From assembly GCF_012030425.1 (NCBI RefSeq), contig NZ_JAAUVN010000007.1, forward strand, positions 186,001-250,000: 64,000 bases of DNA, given 5' to 3'. This document shows positions 19,042-27,283 of this stretch, piece after piece. Positions within the stretch are counted from its first letter, which is position 1. Each line of letters begins with the position of its first letter. The DNA is from Sphingobacterium sp. B16(2022) (GTDB taxonomy: Bacteria; Bacteroidota; Bacteroidia; Sphingobacteriales; Sphingobacteriaceae). The notes below the pieces were generated by a model. The model was not told the DNA's origin. It saw only the letters and a program-made list of their open reading frames with translations, and ran no database searches. A program made the translations under genes and the position numbers.

Positions 19042-19104
19042 ATTATATCGGTTATGTGCGGTTTTGCCATAACCGCATATTAATAAAACGTTATATCATT
19101 ATTT

Positions 19105-19132
19105 AAGGTTGCATTACATGCAGCCTTTTTTT
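19105..19132 (+). terminator. Intrinsic terminator after greA
   Basis: AAGGTTGCA pairs with TGCAGCCTT (one T-G pair) around TTACA, followed by seven T. An earlier imperfect hairpin (CGGTTATG 19049-19056 with CATAACCG 19068-19075) sits right after the stop. Confidence 0.75.
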
Positions 19133-19139
19133 ATATTTG
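19109..19139 (+). promoter_or_regulatory. Promoter of the HIT-family gene
   Basis: TTG (19109-19111), 20-bp spacer, TATATTTG (19132-19139); the ATG follows at 19159. The -33 element lies inside the greA terminator stem. Confidence 0.55.
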
Positions 19140-19158
19140 GGTTATAAACAATTGAAAT

Positions 19159-19572
19159 ATGTCTACGATTTTTTCAAAAATAGTGTCAGGAGAAATTGCT
19201 GCTTATAAAGTAGCTGAGAGTAATGATTTTTTAGCATTTTTAGATGTTAGTCCATTAGCCGAGGGGCATGTTTTGGTCATTCCGAAACGCGAGACTGACT
19301 ATATCTTTGATATCAATGATGATGAATATATGGCTCTTTGGGTTTTTTCAAAAATTGTAGCTCAAGGTATCAAACGCGTTTTCCCTTGTAAGAAAGTCGG
19401 TGTTGCTGTTATAGGGTTAGAAGTAGCCCATGCTCATATCCATTTAGTCCCGTTAAATAATGTTTCAGATTTAAATTTTTCTCGACCTAGATTGTCGCTT
19501 ACTCATGAAGAATTTACCCAAATTGCGGAAACAATTAAAGAGTCAATTATCAATGTTACATCTGATAATTAA
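19159..19572 (+). CDS. HIT-family nucleotide hydrolase
   Basis: A 137-aa histidine-triad protein of the HINT type that hydrolyses nucleoside phosphoramidates or similar adenylated compounds. The triad is HAHIHLVPL (His91, His93, His95), preceded by FSKIVSGEIAAYKVAE and FLDVSPLAEGHVLVIPK as in HINT proteins. The exact substrate is unknown. It sits alone behind greA with its own promoter. Confidence 0.92.
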   Translation: MSTIFSKIVSGEIAAYKVAESNDFLAFLDVSPLAEGHVLVIPKRETDYIFDINDDEYMALWVFSKIVAQGIKRVFPCKKVGVAVIGLEVAHAHIHLVPLNNVSDLNFSRPRLSLTHEEFTQIAETIKESIINVTSDN

Positions 19573-19638
19573 TCGAAAACAACCTCATCTAAAAGTAGTA
19601 TTTTAAATATAAATATAAAAAAAGACTATAATATATCA

Positions 19639-19714
19639 TATCTTTGCAGTCTTATATAGAAATTATATGTCTATATGAAATGTCATAGATAGGGATTATA
19701 TTATAATGACATTT
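19639..19714 (+). promoter_or_regulatory. Promoter element and leader hairpin ahead of the DedA operon
   Basis: TATCTTTG at 19639-19646 is a perfect -7 element. About 30 bases further on, AAATGTCAT (19678-19686) pairs with ATGACATTT (19706-19714) across a 19-nt loop, followed by TTC. The resulting leader would be about 100 nt. Confidence 0.45.
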
Positions 19715-19748
19715 TTCACAAAATAAGTGAAAACGTAAAAAAGAAATT

Positions 19749-20399
19749 ATGCAAGATCTTTTGTTGTCTTTTCAACAATTACTGAACCCAGAGGAATTAT
19801 TAAGCTCTGGCGGTTTTTATTTAGTTTTACTCATTGTATTTGCTGAAACGGGTTTGTTTTTTGGTTTCTTTTTACCGGGAGATTATTTGTTATTTTTAGC
19901 TGGACTATTTTGTGCATTAAATAAAATTGAAGTTGATATCGTGACGCTTTGTGCAGGTTTAATTGCAGCTGGCGTACTCGGAAACTTTGCAGGATATTGG
20001 TTTGGTTATCGAGCCGGTCCTATGCTTTTCAAACGGAAGGATAGCCTTATCTTCAAACGTAAATACGTCATTATGGCTGAAGAATTCTACCATAAATATG
20101 GGGGTACAGCTTTGATCATCGGTCGCTTTGTACCTATAGTGCGTACATTTGCACCAATTTTTGCAGGCGTTGTTAAACTCGATTTTAAAAAGTTTGTAAT
20201 CTTTAATATATCAGGAGCACTGCTTTGGGTACTATTATTAACTTTATCAGGATATTTCTTAGGTATTGAATTTCCTTGGATTATTAATTATGTCGAATAT
20301 ATTATTGTTGGATTGATTGCGATTGCCTTCTTACCGATCGTCATTGCTTTGATCAAACGTAAAATGAATGAAAATAAAAACAAACAAAATATACAGTAA
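19749..20399 (+). CDS. DedA-family (SNARE-associated/VTT domain) membrane protein
   Basis: A 216-aa inner-membrane protein. Family marks are FAETGLFFGFFLPGDYLLFLAGL near the N-terminus, GNFAGYWFGYRAGP, and the conserved GRFVPIVRTFAPIFAGV with its re-entrant region, then two C-terminal helices. DedA proteins help recycle or flip undecaprenyl phosphate or phospholipids; which applies here is unknown. It is first in a compact operon with the pyrophosphatase 5 bases behind. Release of phosphate from the lipid carrier and pyrophosphate hydrolysis are loosely related, but no functional link is shown. Confidence 0.92.
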   Translation: MQDLLLSFQQLLNPEELLSSGGFYLVLLIVFAETGLFFGFFLPGDYLLFLAGLFCALNKIEVDIVTLCAGLIAAGVLGNFAGYWFGYRAGPMLFKRKDSLIFKRKYVIMAEEFYHKYGGTALIIGRFVPIVRTFAPIFAGVVKLDFKKFVIFNISGALLWVLLLTLSGYFLGIEFPWIINYVEYIIVGLIAIAFLPIVIALIKRKMNENKNKQNIQ

Positions 20400-20404
20400 A
20401 TCAA

Positions 20405-20947
20405 ATGAGTACACAAAATCCTTGGCATAAAGTATCTCCTGGTACAAATGTGCCAAATTCAGTAAATGCTATTATTGAAATTTCAAATGGTTCAAAAGGA
20501 AAATACGAATTAGACAAAGAAACTGGTCTTTTATTATTAGATCGCGTTTTGAGTTCTTCTGTAGTGTATCCAGCTAACTATGGTTTTATTCCGCAGACAT
20601 ACTGTGATGATAAAGATCCATTGGATATTTTAGTAATCTGTTCTGTTGATATTCTTCCTTTAACATTGGTTGAAGCACAAATCATTGGTGTGATGAACAT
20701 GGTTGATGGTGGTGAGCAAGATGATAAAATTATTGCTGTTGCTAAGAATGATCCTGTGTACAATTACATTACAGATATTGAACAACTTTCTCCACATAGT
20801 ATGAAAGAAATTGTTCAGTTTTTTGAAAGTTATAAAGCGTTAGAAAAGAAAAATGTTGTGGTTGAAGGCGTACAAGGCCGTGAAGTAGCACAACAAATTT
20901 TATTGGATAGTATAGAATTGTACAATAAAGAATTTGGTAATAAATAA
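20405..20947 (+). CDS. ppa: Inorganic pyrophosphatase (family I)
   Basis: Hydrolyses pyrophosphate to phosphate, pulling biosynthetic reactions forward; cytoplasmic. The 180-aa length fits the bacterial family I enzyme. Visible active-site blocks are SKGKYELDKETGLLLLDRVL, NYGFIPQTYCDDKDPLDILV with its DxDPxD metal site, MVDGGEQDDKIIAVAKND, and a C-terminal helix FFESYKALEKKNV. It sits between the DedA and CNNM genes with 5- and 8-base gaps. Confidence 0.95.
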   Translation: MSTQNPWHKVSPGTNVPNSVNAIIEISNGSKGKYELDKETGLLLLDRVLSSSVVYPANYGFIPQTYCDDKDPLDILVICSVDILPLTLVEAQIIGVMNMVDGGEQDDKIIAVAKNDPVYNYITDIEQLSPHSMKEIVQFFESYKALEKKNVVVEGVQGREVAQQILLDSIELYNKEFGNK

Positions 20948-20955
20948 CCCCCATA

Positions 20956-22269
20956 ATGGCCCTCGATATTTTTTGGACAATATTTTTAGTAGTTGCAAAT
21001 GGTTTTTTTGTTGCGGCAGAGTTTGCTATAGTCAAAGTAAGAGCTTCACAAATTGAGCTCCAAGCAAAATCAGGAAGCAATGTTGCTAAAATCGCAAAAA
21101 ATATTACAGAGCATTTGGATAAATACCTAGCTGCAACACAGCTAGGTATTACTTTAGCATCTCTAGGCTTAGGCTGGAAAGGCGAAGCAGTCATGACCGA
21201 AATCGTATCTAATCTGTTTTCTTTTTTTCAGGTAGATACTTCACAAAGCTGGGCTAAATGGACCGGTTTTGCACTTGCATTCGGAACCATTACGTTCTTG
21301 CATGTTGTACTAGGTGAGCTTGCTCCTAAATCTATTGCTATTCAAAAACCTGTAGCGACTACAATGAAAGTGGCAGTGCCATTGCGTATATTTTATTGGT
21401 TATTGATGCCATTAATATATGTATTCAATGGTTTTGCTAATTTCTTATTGCGATTAATAGGTATTCAACCACATCCTAGTGAATCTTCACACTCTTCAGA
21501 GGAGCTTCAATATTTATTGGACAAAGGTAAAGAAAGTGGTGCATTAGAATCATCAGAGCATGAGCTGATTAAGAACGTTTTCGATTTTAATGAACGGATC
21601 GTGAAAAATATCATGGTTCCGAGAACAAAAATCGTAGCAGTTGAAGAGGATTGTGTAGCGATTGATTTTATCAATACAGTAACAGAAGAAGGATATTCCC
21701 GTATTCCTATTTATGCTGATAGCATCGATCAAATTGTCGGTATCGTACACACAAAAGATATCTTACCGATCGTAATGAAAGGTAAAGAGGTGGTATTAAA
21801 GGATATCATGCGTAAGCCCTACTTTATTCCTGAAACTAAAAAAATCAATGATTTAATGGCCGAATTTCAATTGAAAAGGATTCAGTTGGCTATTGTATTG
21901 GATGAATTTGGAGGTACAGCCGGTATGGTTACTTTAGAAGATATTGTCGAAGAACTTGTCGGTGAAATTCAAGATGAATATGATGAAGAAACTCCAGTTG
22001 TTGAACGTATTTCTGAAACAGAATATATGGTGGACGCTGGTGCGAGCATTCATGATGTGAATGAGTTTTTACCATTAGAATTACCAGCAAGTCAAGATTA
22101 TGATACCGTTTCAGGTCTAGTAAGCGATTTGTTTGATAAAATTCCTGAAGTAGGAGAGTATAAAGAAGTATTTGGTTATACCTTTACGATTATTCGTAAA
22201 ACACAACAGAATATAGAATTTGTGAAATTAGAACTTGTTGAGTCTATGCATGATGATCAAGATAATTAG
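20956..22269 (+). CDS. CNNM/CorC-type CBS-domain membrane protein (hemolysin family)
   Basis: A 437-aa protein with an N-terminal DUF21/CNNM membrane domain (about 1-190, with FFVAAEFAIVKVRASQI and GWKGEAVM segments), a pair of CBS domains (about 205-330: NIMVPRTKIVAVEED, GYSRIPIYADSIDQIVGIVHTKDIL) and a C-terminal CorC/HlyC transporter-associated domain (about 345-430). Members export magnesium or cobalt, or have roles in ion homeostasis; the hemolysin label is historical. Third gene of the DedA operon, 5 bases before rsmE. Confidence 0.92.
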   Translation: MALDIFWTIFLVVANGFFVAAEFAIVKVRASQIELQAKSGSNVAKIAKNITEHLDKYLAATQLGITLASLGLGWKGEAVMTEIVSNLFSFFQVDTSQSWAKWTGFALAFGTITFLHVVLGELAPKSIAIQKPVATTMKVAVPLRIFYWLLMPLIYVFNGFANFLLRLIGIQPHPSESSHSSEELQYLLDKGKESGALESSEHELIKNVFDFNERIVKNIMVPRTKIVAVEEDCVAIDFINTVTEEGYSRIPIYADSIDQIVGIVHTKDILPIVMKGKEVVLKDIMRKPYFIPETKKINDLMAEFQLKRIQLAIVLDEFGGTAGMVTLEDIVEELVGEIQDEYDEETPVVERISETEYMVDAGASIHDVNEFLPLELPASQDYDTVSGLVSDLFDKIPEVGEYKEVFGYTFTIIRKTQQNIEFVKLELVESMHDDQDN

Positions 22270-22274
22270 CGATT

Positions 22275-22994
22275 ATGCAACTATTTTTTACAGAAGAGAT
22301 TAAACCTGATTTTAAAAACTTTATTCTAAGTGAAGAAGAGAGTAAGCATGCCATTCGTGTGCTTCGACTTCAAGTAGGTGATAAAGTTCACTTGATTGAT
22401 GGAAGAGGCGGATTGTATGAAGCTGAAATTTTGGACCCACATCCCAAAAGAACAGTTTTGACTATTTTAAATGTCAAAGAAAACTATCAGCAATCCTCAT
22501 ATCACTTACATATTGCAATTGCTCCAACTAAAAATATCGATCGTTTCGAATGGTTTTTAGAAAAAGCGACAGAGATTGGCATTCATGAAATTACACCTTT
22601 AATCTGTGAGCATTCTGAGAGAAAAGAGGTGAAATTAGATCGTCTTAATAAAGTGATTGTAGCAGCAATGAAGCAATCGTTGAAGGCCTATATTCCAAAA
22701 TTGAATCCTGCGATTACTTTTTCTCAATTCTGTAAGCAACAGGAATCGAATACAGCTACCAAAGTTATCGCACATTGTATAGATAGTGAGAAACAGTATC
22801 TAAACGAAGTTTTACAATCAGAACAGCATTATATCTTATTGATCGGTCCTGAAGGAGATTTTTCGACACAGGAGATAGAACAAGCATTAAACCTGGGCTA
22901 TCAACCGATTTCGTTAGGAGAAGCACGTTTACGAACCGAAACAGCAGGAATAACATCTTGTGTTGAGGTTTCTCTCGTAAACAGATCAAAATAA
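22275..22994 (+). CDS. rsmE: 16S rRNA m3U1498 methyltransferase RsmE
   Basis: SPOUT-class methyltransferase that modifies U1498 of 16S rRNA. The 239-aa length and the blocks SEEESKHAIRVLRLQVGD (PUA-like N-terminal domain), EKATEIGIHEITPLICEHSERK, and the C-terminal knot LLIGPEGDFSTQEIEQAL plus LGEARLRTETAGI are diagnostic. Last gene of the operon; its stop codon abuts a terminator hairpin. Confidence 0.95.
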   Translation: MQLFFTEEIKPDFKNFILSEEESKHAIRVLRLQVGDKVHLIDGRGGLYEAEILDPHPKRTVLTILNVKENYQQSSYHLHIAIAPTKNIDRFEWFLEKATEIGIHEITPLICEHSERKEVKLDRLNKVIVAAMKQSLKAYIPKLNPAITFSQFCKQQESNTATKVIAHCIDSEKQYLNEVLQSEQHYILLIGPEGDFSTQEIEQALNLGYQPISLGEARLRTETAGITSCVEVSLVNRSK

Positions 22995-23017
22995 AAGCCG
23001 CAATAGCGGCTTCTTTT
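22995..23017. terminator. Bidirectional terminator between convergent genes
   Basis: AAGCCGC (22995-23001) pairs with GCGGCTT (23006-23012) around AATA, followed by CTTTTATTTTA and preceded by an A-rich stretch; it immediately follows the rsmE stop. Confidence 0.8.
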
Positions 23018-23492
23018 ATTTTATAATTACTGCATCAACTATCGTAATTTCCGAATTACCTTTTAAAGGATCCTTGTTAAAGACCATTTTGCCTTTTAAT
23101 TTGATAGGCTCTTCTGTAAATTTTATGGCGTCACCTTTTAGAAATACCTCCACCATCGGCGGGATTCCATTAGAACCGCAAAACATACATTGCGCTACAG
23201 GAAGTACCGATATCATAAAGTTTTTATGTGTTCTGCCACTGGTCAAAGGCACCATATAACCGGGCATTTCAACAATCTTATTTTCTAAAGCTTTTAACTC
23301 TGCAGGATAGAAAGGAGTATAGATCTTTTTACTGCCGCTATAAGAAACTTTATAAGCCATTTTATCAACAGCTTCCCAGGTTTTATTCATCATTGGCGTA
23401 TGATCGGGTGTATTGGGATCACGACCGATCTGTGCATTTGCTGTAATACAAAAGGTAATCAGTAAACTAAAGAAAGCGAGTATCTTTTTCAT
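23016..23492 (-). CDS. Secreted DUF3299-like protein
   Basis: About 158 aa with a signal peptide (MKKILAFFSLLITFCITANAQ). The conserved part, PGYMVPLTSGRTHKNFMISVLPVAQCMFCG, followed by IPPMVEVFL, resembles DUF3299, a family of unknown function; the QCMFCG cysteine pair could bind metal. The ATG at 23492 is preferred to one 7 codons upstream because it gives a clean signal peptide. It follows an ABC ATPase and FtsX-type permease on the same strand, 155 bases away. From general knowledge, DUF3299-type genes do occur beside such ABC genes in other bacteria, so a joint role in metal or envelope transport is plausible. Confidence 0.72.
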   Translation of the reverse strand: MKKILAFFSLLITFCITANAQIGRDPNTPDHTPMMNKTWEAVDKMAYKVSYSGSKKIYTPFYPAELKALENKIVEMPGYMVPLTSGRTHKNFMISVLPVAQCMFCGSNGIPPMVEVFLKGDAIKFTEEPIKLKGKMVFNKDPLKGNSEITIVDAVIIK

Positions 23493-23668
23493 TATAATTG
23501 TTTGTTTGTACATTTAAAATTTGCTTTTTGCTGGGCTCTTCAACTTTTCACCTTGAAAATTCCCGTTTTATAATTCCATATTTATATGCAGAAATATTTC
23601 GAAATAGTGCGTAAAAATCTTAGATCAGTTTGTAAAAATACAAAAGCTTATGATAATATCATTTTACA

Positions 23669-25012
23669 TTAATTGTTTGATAAAATATGCGAAATTGTTG
23701 TTTTATATGCCTTGATCGCAGGAATTAGTGCTGAAATAATACCAATTACACAGGCTAATAAAACAAAAATCAGTTCTATGGGATCAAGCTTAAATGCATC
23801 TATAAAGTCAGCACTTTGGCTTGTTTGTGTATTGATATAATAAAGCGCTATATGGGCAAAAATCAATCCTAAGAAACCCCCAATTACAGTAATGACCATT
23901 CCCTCACAGATTACCAGAGAGAAAAGTTTGAGCTTGGAAGCACCTAATGTACGCATGATCGCTAAATCATATTTTCGTTGTTTTAAGGCATTGTATAAGC
24001 TGATGAAGACACTTAATCCAGCAATTGCCATGATGATATAAGCTAATATCTTTAATGAGTCAATCCCTACCCCTAAAAGAGAGAATAAGCGCGTGCTCTC
24101 TATGGCAGGTGAGGCAGCCTGCATTTGCGTATTTTGTGCTATATACTTAGGTAATACCGCAATCGCAGCTGGTGACCGGTACTGTACTAACAATGCCGTA
24201 ATTTCAAGACCAGAAGAATGAATCATATCCGCACCAATTGATTTTACCATCATATTGGGTTCAGGTTGATCATCATGACCATGTTCATCCTCTTCTGCTT
24301 CACCATGATGGTGGAGATGTGCGCTTTTCGTCTCTTCAAGATCCTCTTTAGCCTGTACTTCAGCAAGAGTTAATTCATGGTCATGATCGTGGTGTTCAAT
24401 TCCATGTACATCCCAGACACTACTTAGACTAGTCAGTATGAGATTGTCCGTAATATTATTGTTGTATGCCAATATGCCTACAATAGTAAACGGTTGATCA
24501 TCATGACTATGTCCGCCTTTACTTAATCCATGGGAGCTATGAATCTGATCTCCAATCTTAAGATTTTGCTTACGGGCAACATCAGTTCCGACAACAACTT
24601 CATAGTCTTTATCAAATAGCTTTCCTTGTTGTACTTTAGTTTCATACAAAGTGAGAAAGCTAGAATCCGTGCCTACGATACGATGACCTCTATAGTTATC
24701 CCCCAATGATACGGGAACAGCCAATTTTATTAATGGGTTATGCTGCAATTTTTCGGCTTCAGCCAAAGGGATATTGCCTGTAGGGTTGTCGATGTGATAA
24801 ACACTCGATAGAATCAATTGTAATGGACTTCCTTTAGCTCCGATTACTAAATCAATATTCTTACTATTATTTTCAAGTTGCTTTTCAAAGCTATCGCTGG
24901 TTATAGAAAGTACACATAGTATGGCAACACCAAAAGCCGTCAGTAATATGCTGAGCGCTGTTGATCCTATTTGTTTACTAATATTTTTCCAAACTAATTG
25001 AATAGTATTCAT
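23669..25012 (-). CDS. FtsX-like (MacB/LolC-type) ABC permease with His-rich periplasmic segment
   Basis: A 447-aa inner-membrane permease with one N-terminal helix (about 18-38), a large periplasmic domain (about 40-300) and three C-terminal helices (about 314-340, 366-390, 412-435). YDLAIMRTLGASKLKLFSLVICEG is the FtsX cytoplasmic coupling motif. Its unusual feature is a histidine/aspartate-rich part of the periplasmic domain: residues 158-170 contain four His, and 203-247 contain a further dozen or so in HHDHDH, HLHHH and HGHDD runs. This suggests metal binding (zinc or copper). It starts one base after the ATPase gene ends, so the two form one transporter. Confidence 0.88.
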   Translation of the reverse strand: MNTIQLVWKNISKQIGSTALSILLTAFGVAILCVLSITSDSFEKQLENNSKNIDLVIGAKGSPLQLILSSVYHIDNPTGNIPLAEAEKLQHNPLIKLAVPVSLGDNYRGHRIVGTDSSFLTLYETKVQQGKLFDKDYEVVVGTDVARKQNLKIGDQIHSSHGLSKGGHSHDDQPFTIVGILAYNNNITDNLILTSLSSVWDVHGIEHHDHDHELTLAEVQAKEDLEETKSAHLHHHGEAEEDEHGHDDQPEPNMMVKSIGADMIHSSGLEITALLVQYRSPAAIAVLPKYIAQNTQMQAASPAIESTRLFSLLGVGIDSLKILAYIIMAIAGLSVFISLYNALKQRKYDLAIMRTLGASKLKLFSLVICEGMVITVIGGFLGLIFAHIALYYINTQTSQSADFIDAFKLDPIELIFVLLACVIGIISALIPAIKAYKTTISHILSNN

Positions 25013-25013
25013 G

Positions 25014-25703
25014 CTATTTGCTGTTAGGATTGAGTGTATTTAGATCGTAAGTATTCGAAAAGTTATTTTTAATTCTTTTATCATGCGTAGCGATCAGTAG
25101 GGTAGCGCCCTGTTGATCGGCAATTTCCATTAATAGTGCTAATACCCTAGTTGTATTTTGATCATCCAATGATGCAGTAGGTTCGTCAGCAATTAAAAGT
25201 AAAGGCTTATTAATAACAGCACGTGCAATAGCGGCACGTTGTAATTGGCCTCGACTTAATTCCTGTGGATATGCATGGGCTTTATTAGACAATTGTAATT
25301 TGTCTAGCACGCTTAAAACTTCATTTTTATTGACTGTTTTCTTTGCTAAAGACTGCGCAAGCTGAATGTTTTCAAGAATAGTTAAGTTTTTCAATAAGTG
25401 GGCTTCTTGAAAAATAAAGCCGATATGTTGCGATCTAAATTTATCCATTTCAGATGTGCTCAGGGCATAGATATCTTTTTCATTAATCCAGACTTTTCCT
25501 GCTGTCGGTTTAGAAAGTCCCCCCAAAAGGTGAAGCAATGTAGTTTTACCAGTTCCCGAATTTCCAAGAAGCAGTGTATGTTGACCTTTTTGAATTTGAA
25601 TAGCGGGAAATTTGATTGGTATACCTCCTTTGTATTGGAAGGAAAGTTCCTGTGTTGCTATGATTGGATTGATCATGAAATCAGATATTGAAAAAGTATT
25701 CAA
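25014..25703 (-). CDS. LolD/MacB-type ABC transporter ATP-binding protein
   Basis: A 229-aa ATPase with Walker A GNSGTGKTTLL (about 47-57), a Q-loop at IGFIFQEAHLLKNLTILEN, the signature ELSRGQLQRAAIARA (the usual second G of LSGGQ is R, a common variant), Walker B LLLIADEPTASLDD and the switch histidine in LIATHDKR. The length and the LTILEN motif fit the LolD/MacB group that partners FtsX-like permeases. It is first in the minus-strand unit and is divergent from the beta-helix lipoprotein gene. Confidence 0.9.
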   Translation of the reverse strand: MNTFSISDFMINPIIATQELSFQYKGGIPIKFPAIQIQKGQHTLLLGNSGTGKTTLLHLLGGLSKPTAGKVWINEKDIYALSTSEMDKFRSQHIGFIFQEAHLLKNLTILENIQLAQSLAKKTVNKNEVLSVLDKLQLSNKAHAYPQELSRGQLQRAAIARAVINKPLLLIADEPTASLDDQNTTRVLALLMEIADQQGATLLIATHDKRIKNNFSNTYDLNTLNPNSK

Positions 25704-25855
25704 AAATAATAAAATATAAAAATAGCCTAAATATGTTAATAAATTGTGCGGTTAATAATTTTATTACACTTCTTTTATATAGTGGCAATTTCAATTATAA
25801 ATTTAAATTGAAAATCACTGATTTATATATGTATGATTTACATAGTATGTTAACT

Positions 25856-25921
25856 TAACATATATGTAATGTATTAATAATTCTCAAATAACATAAACTT
25901 AACATGAGCTAGGTTACTTTG
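25856..25921 (+). promoter_or_regulatory. Pho-box-like array: five TAAnn units at 11-bp period plus -7 element
   Basis: TAACA at 25856, TAATG at 25867, TAATT at 25878, TAACA at 25889 and TAACA at 25900 are spaced exactly 11 bp apart. PhoB/OmpR-type regulators bind direct repeats with this period. TTACTTTG (25914-25921, one mismatch to TAnnTTTG) follows 9 bases after the last unit, and no TTG -33 element is visible, as expected of an activator-dependent promoter. An inverted repeat TATGTTAA-C-TTAACATA (25846-25862) overlaps the first unit. The regulator is inferred, not shown. Confidence 0.55.
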
Positions 25922-25942
25922 TGAAGTCATAAAAATGAAATC

Positions 25943-27190
25943 ATGAGAAAGAAATTTTTACCAATTTTCGGAGCACTAGTAGTAAGTTTAGCGACAGTAG
26001 GTTGTAGCAGTGATGATCCGATCAGCCCCGGACCTGGTCCTATACCAACTCCAGAGCCAGGAAAGGATATTGTGAAAACCGGAATCTTAAAATCTAATGA
26101 AACTTGGACTTCTAATAACATTTATGTGTTAGATGGACGTGTTGTAGTAGATGAAGGTGTAACATTGACAATCGAACCTGGTACTATTGTTAAAGCGAAA
26201 GATGGCCAAGAGGCTAACGCTACAACTTTAATTGTAGATCAGGGAGGTAAATTGGTTGCAAACGGAACGGCTGATAAGCCAATTATTTTTACGAGTGTAA
26301 AAGATAATATTAAAGTTGGTGAAAAAAAGAGCACACTAAATCCGACTGACGCAGGACAATGGGGTGGGGTGATCCTTTTGGGAAAAGCTCCTATTTCAGT
26401 TGCTGCCTCGTCAGGTAAAGGTTATATTGAAGGAGTTCCTGCAGGTTTAAGCTATGGAGAATTTGGAGGAACGGATGCTGCTGATAATTCCGGATCGCTG
26501 AAATATGTTTCTATCCGTTATAGTGGTACTACAGTCGCTACAGATAGTGAGATCCAAGGATTGACTTTAGCTGGTGTAGGTAACGGTACTACCATCGAGA
26601 ATATTGAAATTTTCTCAAATAAAGATGATGGAATTGAGTTCTTTGGTGGTACTGTAAATGTGAAAAATGTAATTATTTATGGCCAAGAAGATGATGGTTT
26701 GGATATTGATCAGGCTTATGCTGGAACCATTGACAATGCACTTATCATTCAGACAAAGGAATCGGATTCAGCGTTGGAAATAGATGGTCCGGAGGGAAAT
26801 GCAACAGGAGCATTTACGTTGAAAAATGTTACTATTAACATGAGTAATTTAGCTGGTAACAAAATTGCAGACTTCCGAGATGGTGCTACTGGTAAATTAG
26901 AAAATATTTATGTTTATAATATAAATCCTGACGGAAATGTTGTGAATGCTAACGATGAGAAATCAGTAGGGACATTCAATAGTGGCAAGATCAATTTGAT
27001 AAAATGGGAGATGGTATTGCCAGCAGGTAAAACAATCGCCAACTTGTTGACATCTAAAGGAACAACAGCTATTGACGTAGTTAAATTCACAAACAATGCG
27101 GTCGGTGTTACAGCAGGCTCACAAACAGTTGGTGCAACCATTTCTGCATTCGATTGGACATTTACAAAAGCTAGTGATTTATTGAAATAA
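25943..27190 (+). CDS. Predicted beta-helix lipoprotein, partner of a TonB receptor (locus A)
   Basis: A 415-aa predicted outer-membrane lipoprotein: leader LVVSLATVGC, then SSDD and a Pro/Gly linker. The body is made of short repeating turns typical of a right-handed parallel beta-helix (pectin-lyase-like): GVTLTIEPGTIVKAK, TIENIEIFSNKDDGIEFFGG, VNVKNVIIYGQEDDGLDID. Asp-rich turns (DDGIEFFGG, DDGLDID) might bind metal or ligand. A paralogue at 44350 shares GGTxAADNSGSLKYV and DDGxEFFGGTVN. It is followed by a TonB receptor, as SusD is with SusC, so a ligand-capture role is likely. No catalytic lyase residues can be identified. Upstream is the Pho-box-like array. Confidence 0.82.
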   Translation: MRKKFLPIFGALVVSLATVGCSSDDPISPGPGPIPTPEPGKDIVKTGILKSNETWTSNNIYVLDGRVVVDEGVTLTIEPGTIVKAKDGQEANATTLIVDQGGKLVANGTADKPIIFTSVKDNIKVGEKKSTLNPTDAGQWGGVILLGKAPISVAASSGKGYIEGVPAGLSYGEFGGTDAADNSGSLKYVSIRYSGTTVATDSEIQGLTLAGVGNGTTIENIEIFSNKDDGIEFFGGTVNVKNVIIYGQEDDGLDIDQAYAGTIDNALIIQTKESDSALEIDGPEGNATGAFTLKNVTINMSNLAGNKIADFRDGATGKLENIYVYNINPDGNVVNANDEKSVGTFNSGKINLIKWEMVLPAGKTIANLLTSKGTTAIDVVKFTNNAVGVTAGSQTVGATISAFDWTFTKASDLLK

Positions 27191-27201
27191 TCTAAATCAT
27201 A

Positions 27202-27243
27202 TATTCATCTTTCAGATTGTCCAATCAATCTGAAAGATGAATA
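27202..27243 (+). promoter_or_regulatory. 18-bp perfect intercistronic stem-loop (locus A)
   Basis: TATTCATCTTTCAGATTG (27202-27219) pairs with its exact complement at 27226-27243 around TCCAAT, and is followed by an A-run, not T. It separates the lipoprotein from the receptor gene and may set their relative expression or stabilise the upstream mRNA. Confidence 0.65.
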
Positions 27244-27283
27244 AAAAAAACAAACACATTAATCCAAACAAACTAAGATTTTA

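Noticed and set aside
25943..27190. Pectate lyase or other polysaccharide lyase
   Set aside because: The beta-helix pattern is present but no lyase catalytic residues or carbohydrate-gene neighbourhood were seen; the fold is better taken as a binding lipoprotein.
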